Below, piece after piece: positions 1 through 6,028 of a stretch of DNA of 8,320 bases. The notes beneath the pieces are model-generated. The model ran no database searches, was not told the origin of the DNA, and saw only the letters and a list, made by a program, of their open reading frames with translations. Origin of the DNA: an uncultured Oscillospiraceae bacterium (lineage in GTDB: Bacteria > Bacillota > Clostridia > Oscillospirales > Oscillospiraceae). The translations under genes and the position numbers were made by a program. Position 1 is the stretch's first letter; each line of letters opens with the position of its first letter. The stretch spans positions 1 to 8,320 of the forward strand of contig CAJUPS010000121.1 of assembly GCA_910588045.1 (NCBI GenBank), in the 5' to 3' direction.

Positions 1-51
1 TATTTAGCCGTTTCCCCGCTCCTCTTGAGTAAGTTATTTTGCGGCATTACA
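1..51 (+). repeat. left copy of 51-bp perfect terminal inverted repeat
   Basis: Bases 1-51 are the exact reverse complement of 8268-8318, where base i pairs with base 8319-i. The match breaks at 52/8267. The repeat begins at the first base of the window, so its outer limit is unknown. It covers the region upstream of the first gene and that gene's first four or so codons. On the minus strand it carries the same coding text as the tail of the 27-aa ORF at the right end. Possible readings are an invertible segment, a segment flanked by two opposed copies of one sequence, true termini, or a fold-back assembly artefact. Confidence 0.95.
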
Positions 52-818
52 CCATCGCCTGCCATGAGGAGGGCCGTGTCCTCTACATTACCGGCAAATG
101 CGACCGTTGCAAAGGTTTTATGCGCTCCGGCACCTCTGTACCCATGAATGTGAAGGGGGACGAGCTGCTGGCATACGTCTACCGGGAGATGAAGCACTTT
201 CGACCCTACGACGGCCATGACCAGGAAAAGGGTACTTACTGCGGCTATATCAGCCAGCGGTGCAGATGGTATCAGCAGCAGGACGATCTGACCCTGGAGG
301 CGTGTAACGAACAGTTCCTGCGCCTGTTCCGGGCGGAGGATCAGGCGGCTGTGAAGGACTGGCTGACCCGCAATCATAATGAGGAACCCTATACCAAGCC
401 CCGGCGCGACCGCAAGAGCACCTTGCTCCAGCGTATCCTGGATGCGGCCCGGGCAGATGGAGCCATCGCAGAGGCAGAGGCCATATTGGCCTATATCCTC
501 CCCAATAATAATGAACCGGAATGCCCGGACAGGGACAGTTATCTCACCGATTACCACTTCGACCTGATTCCCTCCCTGAACTTTGGCTCTTGTGAGGGCA
601 TCTATCTCAGTCTGTGTCTGGAGGGTTCCTTTGACAGCTCAGATAAGAAAAAGGCCGCCATCGGTACCTTCAAGACCCTGCGTACCGACCTGGAAGCCTG
701 CCAGCTGATGGGGGCGCTGGGCGGCGCTCTGATGTACTATGGCCGCAAATATGTGAATGAGGAGATCCACCGCTACACCCCGAAGGCGGAGCTGGAGCGA
801 GAGGCAGGCCGAACATGA
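39..818 (+). CDS. hypothetical protein, 259 aa, N-terminus uncertain
   Basis: I do not recognise this protein. The start used is TTG at 39, the first usable start after an in-frame TAA at 30-32. No good ribosome binding site precedes it, and the start lies inside the left inverted repeat. The natural N-terminus may therefore be elsewhere or may have been replaced. The next in-frame ATGs are at 120 and 144, but residues before them (a CDRC pair at 21-24) look coding. The chain is soluble, with Cys at 8, 21, 24, 68 and 75. The stretch at 125-155 is Lys/Arg- then Ala/Glu-rich and probably helical. The C-terminal part (about 168-250) contains a small-residue helix (MGALGGALMYYG). It ends in an ATGA overlap with the next gene, which implies translational coupling with the PP-loop enzyme. 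Confidence 0.75.
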   Translation: MRHYTIACHEEGRVLYITGKCDRCKGFMRSGTSVPMNVKGDELLAYVYREMKHFRPYDGHDQEKGTYCGYISQRCRWYQQQDDLTLEACNEQFLRLFRAEDQAAVKDWLTRNHNEEPYTKPRRDRKSTLLQRILDAARADGAIAEAEAILAYILPNNNEPECPDRDSYLTDYHFDLIPSLNFGSCEGIYLSLCLEGSFDSSDKKKAAIGTFKTLRTDLEACQLMGALGGALMYYGRKYVNEEIHRYTPKAELEREAGRT

Positions 819-1651
819 AGATTCTGTCCTGCGGAGCCGGAATGCAGTCCACGGCGCTGGCCCTGATGGCCTGTGAGCAGGCCCTCACCGGCGCCGGCCT
901 GTACCCGGACGTTCCCATCTACAACGCGATTATTTTCTGCGACTTGGGCCTGGAACCGGTCTGGGTGAAGCAGCAGGTGGAATTTATCCATTGTGTCTGC
1001 GAGGAGGCCGGTATTCCCTTTTACATTCTGGACGCCCCTCTGTATCGGGACTTTTTGCGGAATTTTGGGGAGCGCCGCACCGTCAGCATCCCGTGGTGGA
1101 CGCTGATGGAGGACGGCCACAAGTCCAAGATGCCGCGGAACTGCACCATCGACTATAAGGTGGAACTGATTGCAAAATTTATCCGCTGGGAGCTGTTGGG
1201 CTATAAAAAGGGCCAGCGCCTCCGGCCAGAGGACGTTAAGGCCCACGAGCTGCATATGGGATTCAGCGCGGAGGAGCAGCACCGCTGCAAGGAAAATCCC
1301 AATCAGCTGTTCGTCAACAAATTTCCGTTGGTAAAGATGGGCCTGACCCGGGCGGACAACTACAAGTACATTCTGGAGAAGTGGGGGCTGGACACCAAGG
1401 CCAGTGCCTGCGCCTTCTGTCCCTTCCATCGAAACTATTTCTATCAGTATGTTCAACAGCATGAGCCGAAGACTTACGCCGCCATTGTGGGTGTAGACAA
1501 CCTGCTCCGGGACAAGACCCCGATGCCGCCGATGAAGTCTATGCTGTTCATGTCCAGGAGCCGGAAGCGGATCGCGGACCTGACGCCGGAGGACTGCAAC
1601 GACGCGGAGTGTTTTGAATACTGCGGGCAGCAGGTCTGGAACGGATTTTGA
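815..1651 (+). CDS. PP-loop PAPS reductase/sulfurtransferase-like protein
   Basis: This is probably an ATP-binding PP-loop enzyme of the phosphoadenosine phosphosulfate reductase / adenine nucleotide alpha-hydrolase superfamily, in the form often found in phages and mobile elements. The PP-loop is at residues 4-13 (LSCGAGMQST, the SxGxxxS type). A second family block, FCDLGLEPVWV, lies at 41-51. RNCTIDYK (108-115, Cys110) matches the usual R-x-C-T-x-x-Y-K block. TRADNYKYILEKWG (178-191) is followed by ACAFCPF (198-204, Cys199 and Cys202), probably a metal or Fe-S binding pair. A further Cys-rich tail (261, 266, 270) is seen. The substrate is unknown. DndC of DNA phosphorothioation is in the same superfamily, but nothing here shows that reaction. 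Its ATG overlaps the stop of the preceding gene by 4 bp. Confidence 0.85.
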   Translation: MKILSCGAGMQSTALALMACEQALTGAGLYPDVPIYNAIIFCDLGLEPVWVKQQVEFIHCVCEEAGIPFYILDAPLYRDFLRNFGERRTVSIPWWTLMEDGHKSKMPRNCTIDYKVELIAKFIRWELLGYKKGQRLRPEDVKAHELHMGFSAEEQHRCKENPNQLFVNKFPLVKMGLTRADNYKYILEKWGLDTKASACAFCPFHRNYFYQYVQQHEPKTYAAIVGVDNLLRDKTPMPPMKSMLFMSRSRKRIADLTPEDCNDAECFEYCGQQVWNGF

Positions 1652-1692
1652 ACCATCGGACCGAAAAAGAGAATATTGTGAGGTGAATGTGT

Positions 1693-2580
1693 ATGAGTGA
1701 CGAAAACCGGAGTCTTCCCCGTGAAAAATTTGAGCCGGTGGCCGCCCTGCCGGTTGAGCTGGACGCCCTGGGCACGGAGCTGAGCATCTGCTTCCAGGAC
1801 CTGGACGGCCCCTGCGAGATCAAGACCTGTTACGGCGACATCTGCAAGATCGTCAACGCCCTGCGGGACTATGCCAGGATGCTGCGTATGGTCTGCGAGG
1901 AGTGGAACTTGCAGGGCTACCATCGGGCCGTCTATGAGATCCATGCGGACAAGCTGGAAGAAATCTCGAAGAAATACCAGATCGGTATCGGCTACGACTA
2001 TGACAAGGCTGTGGAGCAGTGCCAGAAAAAGCGGCATCGGAAGCAGCGTGACAGCGACGTGGGCGGCGAGGCGATGGCAATGGCCTACCTCCAGGCCCAG
2101 CGCACGGCGGCGGCCAAGGACAAATCCAGGTCCGCCCACGTTTCTGGCCCATCGGAAGAGTCCGAGGGAGCAGACATAACAGTGGTGCAGGTGGAGCATT
2201 ACGACATCTTTGAAGATGATGTGATCGTCTTCTGGGTAGATGTCTCCCATGTGCCACAGACAATGCAGGCCGAGGCGCGGCAGATTGACGGGGACCGCTT
2301 TGATCCCAACTGCTTCGGCGTCTGTGTCAACTACGATTTCGAGAAACGTCAGTTTTACATCGTAGCTGACACCGAAGAATCTGAGGTATACCCCGGCAGC
2401 GTCTACTATATCGACAGCGCCGGCGGCAAGCACTGGTTTACCGCCGAACTGCCCCGGGCGTTTCTGGAGCAGGCGTTTTTGGCCTGTGTCCAGGCTGTTG
2501 CCCATGAGGGCTGTGAACGCAAGCCCACCGAGCGGGAGGCGTATCAAAGCGCGGCTGAGGAGAGCGGGGTGGAGGTATGA
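1693..2580 (+). CDS. hypothetical protein, 295 aa
   Basis: I do not recognise this family. ATG 1693 is preferred over ATG 1687, because the GTGAGGTG element at 1678-1685 is 7 nt from the former and touching the latter. Residues 1-150 look helical and charged, with a basic KKRHRKQR patch near 113-120. A Ser/Lys-rich linker follows at about 134-152. The C-terminal half (about 155-260) is rich in beta-type hydrophobic/aromatic alternation and acidic residues. No signal peptide or membrane segment is visible. The gene lies 41 nt after the PP-loop gene and overlaps the XF1762-domain gene through ATGA at 2577-2580. It is therefore probably translated together with them and may be a partner protein. 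Confidence 0.8.
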   Translation: MSDENRSLPREKFEPVAALPVELDALGTELSICFQDLDGPCEIKTCYGDICKIVNALRDYARMLRMVCEEWNLQGYHRAVYEIHADKLEEISKKYQIGIGYDYDKAVEQCQKKRHRKQRDSDVGGEAMAMAYLQAQRTAAAKDKSRSAHVSGPSEESEGADITVVQVEHYDIFEDDVIVFWVDVSHVPQTMQAEARQIDGDRFDPNCFGVCVNYDFEKRQFYIVADTEESEVYPGSVYYIDSAGGKHWFTAELPRAFLEQAFLACVQAVAHEGCERKPTEREAYQSAAEESGVEV

Positions 2581-3422
2581 CTTCATGCTGGGCAAATTAC
2601 CATGTGTTCCTGGCCCAGCTGAATGGGCGTACCTACCGCTGTTCCCCTACCCTGGATGACGCCGCCTTTGATCAAAGGATGGACGGCCTGCGCTGGAAGA
2701 TGCCCTATCATCTGCGGGCGTTCCATACCGGCGACCCCAAATGGGCGGCGGAGAACCCTGTGCTGAGAGCGGCCCCATTGCTGCCGGCGGACATTGACAG
2801 ACTGCTGTCTGCCTCACCCCTCCAGCCTATGCGGCTGAAGGACAAGCGGCGGCAGGAAACCCTTGCCGTGCGGAGCAAGTGCGGGGACTATGTGCTGGCG
2901 GACACGGAGGACGGCTATGGCCAGCTCTACTGTGTGGACGGTATTGCCTCCAGTCTGGTGACCAGACTGGAGGCCGTCCCCATCACACTCCAGGAAGCCA
3001 GCGCCTACATTGACCGGTGCCACCGGCACAACGCCGGGCCGAAATTTCACAAGTTTTCCATCTGCTTGCGTGTTCCCGGGGAACCGGAGCCTGTGGGCGT
3101 CGCTGTTGCCAGCACTCCCAAGGCCCGCCACCAGATGAACGGCGAGACACTGGAGATCAACCGCTGTTGTACCGATCCCCGCTATGCGGATGTGTGCAGC
3201 TGCCTCTACGCCCGGACCATCCGTATCGGGCGTGAAATGGGGTATCGCCGGTTTTTGACCTATACGCTCCCGGAGGAGAGCGGAAGCAGCCTCCGGGCGG
3301 TGGGCTTTCAGCCGGACGGCGTTACCAAAGCGTCCACCGCTGGCTGGGACAGCCCCTCCCGACCCCGGAACACCGCTCAATATCCTGCCGGGGAGAAAAT
3401 CCGCTGGGTGTTCTATGCGTAA
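2577..3422 (+). CDS. XF1762-family (Mom-like/GNAT-like) domain protein
   Basis: The C-terminal part, about residues 133-281, matches what I know of XF1762-family proteins of phages and mobile elements. The blocks in order are ITLQEASAYIDRCHRHN (136-152), KFSICLRV (159-166), PVGVAVASTPKARH (172-185), GETLEINRCCTD (189-200), CSCLYARTIRIGREMGYRRF (207-226), TYTLPEESGSSLRAVGFQPDG (228-248) and WDSPSRPR (257-264). This fold is thought to be acetyltransferase-like and distantly related to the phage Mu DNA-modification protein Mom. Activity is not shown. Residues 1-125 form an additional unrecognised region (YRCSPTLDDAAFDQRMDGLR, then a possible beta-rich GDYVLADTEDGYGQLY). The whole protein is longer than a bare XF1762 domain. 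The start overlaps the previous stop (ATGA). Confidence 0.78.
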   Translation: MTSCWANYHVFLAQLNGRTYRCSPTLDDAAFDQRMDGLRWKMPYHLRAFHTGDPKWAAENPVLRAAPLLPADIDRLLSASPLQPMRLKDKRRQETLAVRSKCGDYVLADTEDGYGQLYCVDGIASSLVTRLEAVPITLQEASAYIDRCHRHNAGPKFHKFSICLRVPGEPEPVGVAVASTPKARHQMNGETLEINRCCTDPRYADVCSCLYARTIRIGREMGYRRFLTYTLPEESGSSLRAVGFQPDGVTKASTAGWDSPSRPRNTAQYPAGEKIRWVFYA

Positions 3423-3458
3423 CTACAGAAGGACCGCATTATACGAGGAGTGTTCAAT

Positions 3459-3632
3459 ATGAGTATTTATGAAGAAAATGGCTATGTGAATCGAAAAGAG
3501 TATCTGGAATCCTTAGCAGAAGAGTATGGCCTCGATTACGAGACTGTACGGATGGCGGCCAGCTTGCTGGGTTCGAGCGAGGATTTTGACGGTTTGATTA
3601 CCACCCTGGAGGATATGAGTGGAATCTTTTAA
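3459..3632 (+). CDS. small acidic hypothetical protein, 57 aa
   Basis: ATG 3459 follows GAGGAG (3445-3450) by 8 nt. A GTG at 3450 in the same frame lies on the binding site itself and is not credible. The protein is short, acidic and helical (NRKEYLESLAEEYGLDYETV, then SSEDFDGLITTLEDM). Similar small proteins ending in a SEDFDGL-type motif recur in clostridial mobile elements, from memory, but I know no function. The stop TAA runs directly into the AAGGAGG of the next gene, so the two are coupled. Confidence 0.75.
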   Translation: MSIYEENGYVNRKEYLESLAEEYGLDYETVRMAASLLGSSEDFDGLITTLEDMSGIF

Positions 3633-3642
3633 GGAGGCAGTT

Positions 3643-4050
3643 ATGGAAAAAGCGGAAGAATACAGGTATTATTCCACCCAGCGCCCTGTGAGCATTGGCA
3701 CGTTCCCTAAGAAAGCGGACAATCCGCCCATTCAGATTGAAAACTATCGGGGCCGTACCTGGGTAGAGTGCAATACCCGGCTGGCCTGGGGAGAGGTGGT
3801 CTATGCCAAGCCGCTCTCGGATCAGGAGCTGCGTAACTATGAGCTTATGCCCTCCCGCAATAACCACAACACGCGGCAGCAGATGGACGCCCACGCCCAG
3901 GTGGTGGGGAAATGGGAGGATAAGAAGCGCGTCCCCTATCAGAAACGGCTGACGTGGTTTTATCCCGATTTCGGGTGCTATGTGGCAAAATACTTTGTCT
4001 CCCCGGAGCAGCTGGCCGAGCAGGCCGCGCGGCTGGGGAATGTAAAATAG
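3643..4050 (+). CDS. DarA-related antirestriction-like protein, 135 aa
   Basis: ATG 3643 sits 5 nt after AAGGAGG (3631-3637). An upstream in-frame GTG at 3619 lies inside the preceding gene and lacks a site. The N-terminal block YRYYSTQRPVSIGTFPKK (residues 7-24), followed by WGEVVYAKPLSDQELRNYEL (about 49-68), resembles small proteins of Firmicutes mobile elements annotated as defense-against-restriction DarA-related. DarA of phage P1 is packaged with the phage DNA and helps protect it from type I restriction. Whether these short relatives do the same is not known to me. The C-terminus is basic and aromatic (KKRVPYQKRLTWFYPDFGCYVAKYF). The stop TAG overlaps the next gene's AGGAGG. Family assignment is from memory of sequence pattern only. 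Confidence 0.6.
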   Translation: MEKAEEYRYYSTQRPVSIGTFPKKADNPPIQIENYRGRTWVECNTRLAWGEVVYAKPLSDQELRNYELMPSRNNHNTRQQMDAHAQVVGKWEDKKRVPYQKRLTWFYPDFGCYVAKYFVSPEQLAEQAARLGNVK

Positions 4051-4061
4051 GAGGATGCAAA

Positions 4062-4220
4062 ATGCGTCGCTATTATGCGGATGAATCAGAAGTGGACCGG
4101 CTTGTAAACCGGATCAATCATCAGCAGAGCCAAAAAGGGATATTCGTTAATATCGCGGTGAAACCCTATCATGGGAAAAAGTATGATCCGCAGCGCACCG
4201 TTGTTGTGGTGGTGGGCTAG
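4062..4220 (+). CDS. small hypothetical protein, 52 aa
   Basis: ATG 4062 follows AGGAGG (4049-4054) by 7 nt, a near-ideal arrangement. ATG 4055 is in another frame. The product is basic, with a probable helix (EVDRLVNRINHQQ) and a beta-like hydrophobic C-terminus (RTVVVVVG). I do not recognise it. It is the last gene before a 147-nt gap, so it may end a transcriptional sub-unit, although no terminator is visible there. Confidence 0.6.
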   Translation: MRRYYADESEVDRLVNRINHQQSQKGIFVNIAVKPYHGKKYDPQRTVVVVVG

Positions 4221-4304
4221 GACTGCCTGCGGCGTATCCGTCCACCTCGAACGCTCTTCTTCCTGCTTCGGGTATGAGACATAACGGCACAAGGAAACGG
4301 CTGC

Positions 4305-4343
4305 ATGAAAAATTTTGTCGCTGTACGCGGCAAAGTACAGTGA
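4305..4343 (+). CDS. possible 12-aa leader peptide with overlapping hairpin
   Basis: In the 147-nt gap 4221-4367, AAGGA (4291-4295) precedes ATG 4305 by 9 nt. The ORF encodes MKNFVAVRGKVQ and stops at TGA 4341-4343. Its last third forms a perfect 6-bp inverted repeat, CTGTAC (4321-4326) and GTACAG (4335-4340), which extends by a G-U and a C-G pair. A ribosome on this ORF would disturb the hairpin. This could be a leader controlling the next gene, or chance. The rest of the gap shows nothing clear. An overlapping 30-codon ORF from ATG 4273 in another frame is basic and has no good binding site. Confidence 0.25.
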   Translation: MKNFVAVRGKVQ

Positions 4344-4367
4344 GAAACAGAAAGGTTGGTATATAGT

Positions 4368-4676
4368 ATGGGACAGTTTTACGATTATTTGAGCGGCAGG
4401 GACCGCATTGACCAGTCCGGCGGCGCGGTGCTCCGGGTAACTGGCGACCGCAGCATTCCGCTGATGGACGCCCTGCTGGCACTGCGCACGGCAAAACCGG
4501 AGATGCTGGACGGGCTGGTGGACGTCATCCCCACGGACGGCGAGAAACTGCGCTTCTCTGAGGTGCGTCAGTTCCGCCCGCCCTACCTGAAGGCCCTGGG
4601 CGACATCAGCCAGTTTTTGCAGGACAACGGCTATGAGGCCGCCAGCAAATTTCTGGATTGCAGCTTCGAGCTGTAG
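4368..4676 (+). CDS. hypothetical protein, 102 aa
   Basis: ATG 4368 is chosen. The only upstream purine element is AAAGGT at 4351-4356, rather far away (about 11 nt), so initiation may be weak or regulated. An in-frame TTG at 4356 would leave no binding site. The protein is soluble and mostly helical: LSGRDRIDQ, then a beta-like VLRVTGDRSIP, then MDALLALRTAKPEMLDGLVDV and a C-terminal helical part (LKALGDISQFLQDNGYEAASKFL). No family is recognised. Its stop abuts the binding site of the next gene. Confidence 0.75.
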   Translation: MGQFYDYLSGRDRIDQSGGAVLRVTGDRSIPLMDALLALRTAKPEMLDGLVDVIPTDGEKLRFSEVRQFRPPYLKALGDISQFLQDNGYEAASKFLDCSFEL

Positions 4677-4690
4677 GGAGGCGCGGGAGA

Positions 4691-4942
4691 ATGGACAAGC
4701 AGTACATCATACCGGTTATCGGACAGATCTACCGCAACCGCAACGGCGGAAAATACCGCTGTACTGACAATGCGTTCTATGTGAATGACGCGCAGAAACG
4801 GCGGGCGCTGGCTCTGGGAGAACACGTTGCCTATATGGAGCGTGTGAAAGACGGCTGGAAGCTGAAGGCCCACGGCGTGATCCAGTATGCGGATGGCACC
4901 ATTGAGTGGAACTACTCCAGCGGAGGACATTTCTCCCACTAA
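4691..4942 (+). CDS. small hypothetical protein, 83 aa
   Basis: ATG 4691 follows AGGGAGG (about 4675-4681) by 9 nt. A second GGGAG lies at 4685-4689, too close to act. The product begins MDKQYIIPVIGQIYRNRNGG and has alternating beta-type segments (YRCTDNAFYV, HVAYMERVKDGWKLKAHGV, IQYADGTIEW). It looks like a small beta-rich domain. Similar IGQIYRNRNGG-type small proteins occur in clostridial mobile elements as far as I recall, with no known function. Confidence 0.75.
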   Translation: MDKQYIIPVIGQIYRNRNGGKYRCTDNAFYVNDAQKRRALALGEHVAYMERVKDGWKLKAHGVIQYADGTIEWNYSSGGHFSH

Positions 4943-4943
4943 C

Positions 4944-4972
4944 CGCCCCATGCCAATCACGGGGCATGGGCG
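4944..4972 (+). other. intergenic hairpin 1, no U-tract
   Basis: Starting 2 nt after a stop codon, CCCATGCC (4947-4954) pairs perfectly with GGCATGGG (4963-4970). Two further pairs form beyond a single bulged C (4946). The loop is 8 nt. No run of T follows, so a classical intrinsic terminator is not supported. An RNA-stabilising 3' structure or a protein-binding site is possible. Confidence 0.5.
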
Positions 4973-4990
4973 CCGCCATTAGAACAGATG

Positions 4991-5032
4991 CCTGGAGGGA
5001 TACGTCCGCCTTTGCGCGGGCGTCCCCCCAGG
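4991..5032 (+). other. intergenic hairpin 2, long imperfect stem
   Basis: ACGTCCGC (5002-5009) pairs with GCGGGCGT (5016-5023, one G-U) across a CTTTGC loop. After a 2-nt bulge, GGG (4997-4999) pairs with CCC (5024-5026). An A-C mismatch follows, and then CCTGG (4991-4995) pairs with CCAGG (5028-5032). That gives 16 pairs in all. It lies just upstream of the binding site of paralog A, with no U-tract. It may be an attenuator or processing site. Confidence 0.5.
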
Positions 5033-5057
5033 CCGCTTTGAAGCAGGAGGAGGCAGT

Positions 5058-5960
5058 ATGGATTTATTGGAAAAATTTTCGGCGGTGGAGGTTCGGCCGG
5101 CTGACTGCATGACCGAGGCGGACCGCCAATTCTGCCAGCGCCAGCAGGAGATATATCAGGACGCGGCGGAGGGCTTTTACCAGATCGCGGTTCTATGGAC
5201 GGATATGTACGATCATCAAAAGGCTGCGTTGTCCACGCCGGAGAATGATTGGGATGGCAAGTGGAAACAGAAATATCTTGTATCCAAATGGTGGCCGGAG
5301 GTCAAGGGAGGCGCGATGATGAAGCACATCTCGTCGCTGCACAAGGAATTTATCTCCACAGTGGTATCCTATTTGAATGACACTTACCATTTGACCCTGG
5401 ATGCGGACAATGTGAAGGACGGGCTGCTCCCGGAAGACCCCTACTATTCGGGACGCGAGGAAACAATCGACTGGTCTGCGCTGACCCCGGTTATCCTCCG
5501 CTATGAGGACATGATAAAACTGATTTTGTCCTGGTTCGAGGGCCGTACCTTTGAGGAACAGGCCCCCTATGAGCTGGTGGAGCGATGCCACCAGGCCGCT
5601 TGGCGGGAAAAGGATCATCAGGCCAACTTTGAACAGAAGAAAAATCTGGTGAAGATTTTCAGTGGAGCCTGCTATTACGGCTATTATGACAGGTGTGAAC
5701 AATGGCGCATTCAAGATGGTGCAAAAAATATCCTAAAGGCGCTGGCCCATTTTGAGACGGGTGCGTTCGGCCAGTACCCGGATGGAATTGACGATCTGCT
5801 GTCGGAGCAGTCACACCTGTGGTATGACCTGTGGGAGTTTGAGGACTGCGAGAAGCTGGAGAAGATCCGGCTGTTCAAAAACGGCCGTATGGACATCCGC
5901 TTTACCAATGAGGGCCACGCCCGGGAATTTGTGTCCGGCTACCTCGGCACGATCTGGTGA
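5058..5960 (+). CDS. hypothetical protein, paralog A, 300 aa
   Basis: ATG 5058 follows AGGAGGAGG (about 5045-5053). The protein is a clear paralog of the one at 7317-8222, with the same length. Shared blocks are KFxAVE (6-11), HIxSLHxxFI (90-99), the ILRYED/TIRYQD segment (about 146-151), GRxFxEQAxYEL (162-173), CHxAAW (177-182), LAHFET (229-234), CEKxxxxxLFKN (264-275), RxDxxF (277-282) and AxxFVxxYLG (288-297). The C-terminal LFKNGRMDIRF reminds me of the DUF4942 ending (FKNGNxHxxF), but this is weak. It is soluble, helical and aromatic-rich, with no signal peptide. It could bind nucleic acid or be a phage/element accessory protein, but I cannot assign a function. Confidence 0.8.
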   Translation: MDLLEKFSAVEVRPADCMTEADRQFCQRQQEIYQDAAEGFYQIAVLWTDMYDHQKAALSTPENDWDGKWKQKYLVSKWWPEVKGGAMMKHISSLHKEFISTVVSYLNDTYHLTLDADNVKDGLLPEDPYYSGREETIDWSALTPVILRYEDMIKLILSWFEGRTFEEQAPYELVERCHQAAWREKDHQANFEQKKNLVKIFSGACYYGYYDRCEQWRIQDGAKNILKALAHFETGAFGQYPDGIDDLLSEQSHLWYDLWEFEDCEKLEKIRLFKNGRMDIRFTNEGHAREFVSGYLGTIW

Positions 5961-5997
5961 GCGGCTGAAAAAGACTGTGGATTTTTCTCGTTATCTA

Positions 5998-6006
5998 TGC
6001 TAAAAT
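5998..6006 (+). promoter_or_regulatory. extended -10 promoter of the Rpn-type nuclease gene
   Basis: TGCTAAAAT (5998-6006) reads as an extended -10: TG, one base, then TAAAAT. It lies in the 68-nt gap after paralog A, about 23 nt before the GTG start. No good -35 is present (weak candidates GACTGT or CTGTGG near 5973-5980), which is common for extended -10 promoters. An own promoter fits the idea that the nuclease unit is an independent cargo. Confidence 0.45.
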
Positions 6007-6028
6007 ATCAATACAAGAAGGTGACAAT

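Noticed and set aside
773..1462. 229-codon minus-strand frame
   Set aside because: It overlaps the PP-loop gene, whose motifs confirm the plus frame.
1474..2595. 373-codon open frame on the minus strand
   Set aside because: It is antisense to two well-supported overlapping genes with good SDs, and its product is low in recognisable motifs. It is a shadow of GC-rich codon use.
4944..4972. Hairpin as an intrinsic terminator
   Set aside because: No T-run follows the stem, so it was kept only as a structure of unknown role.
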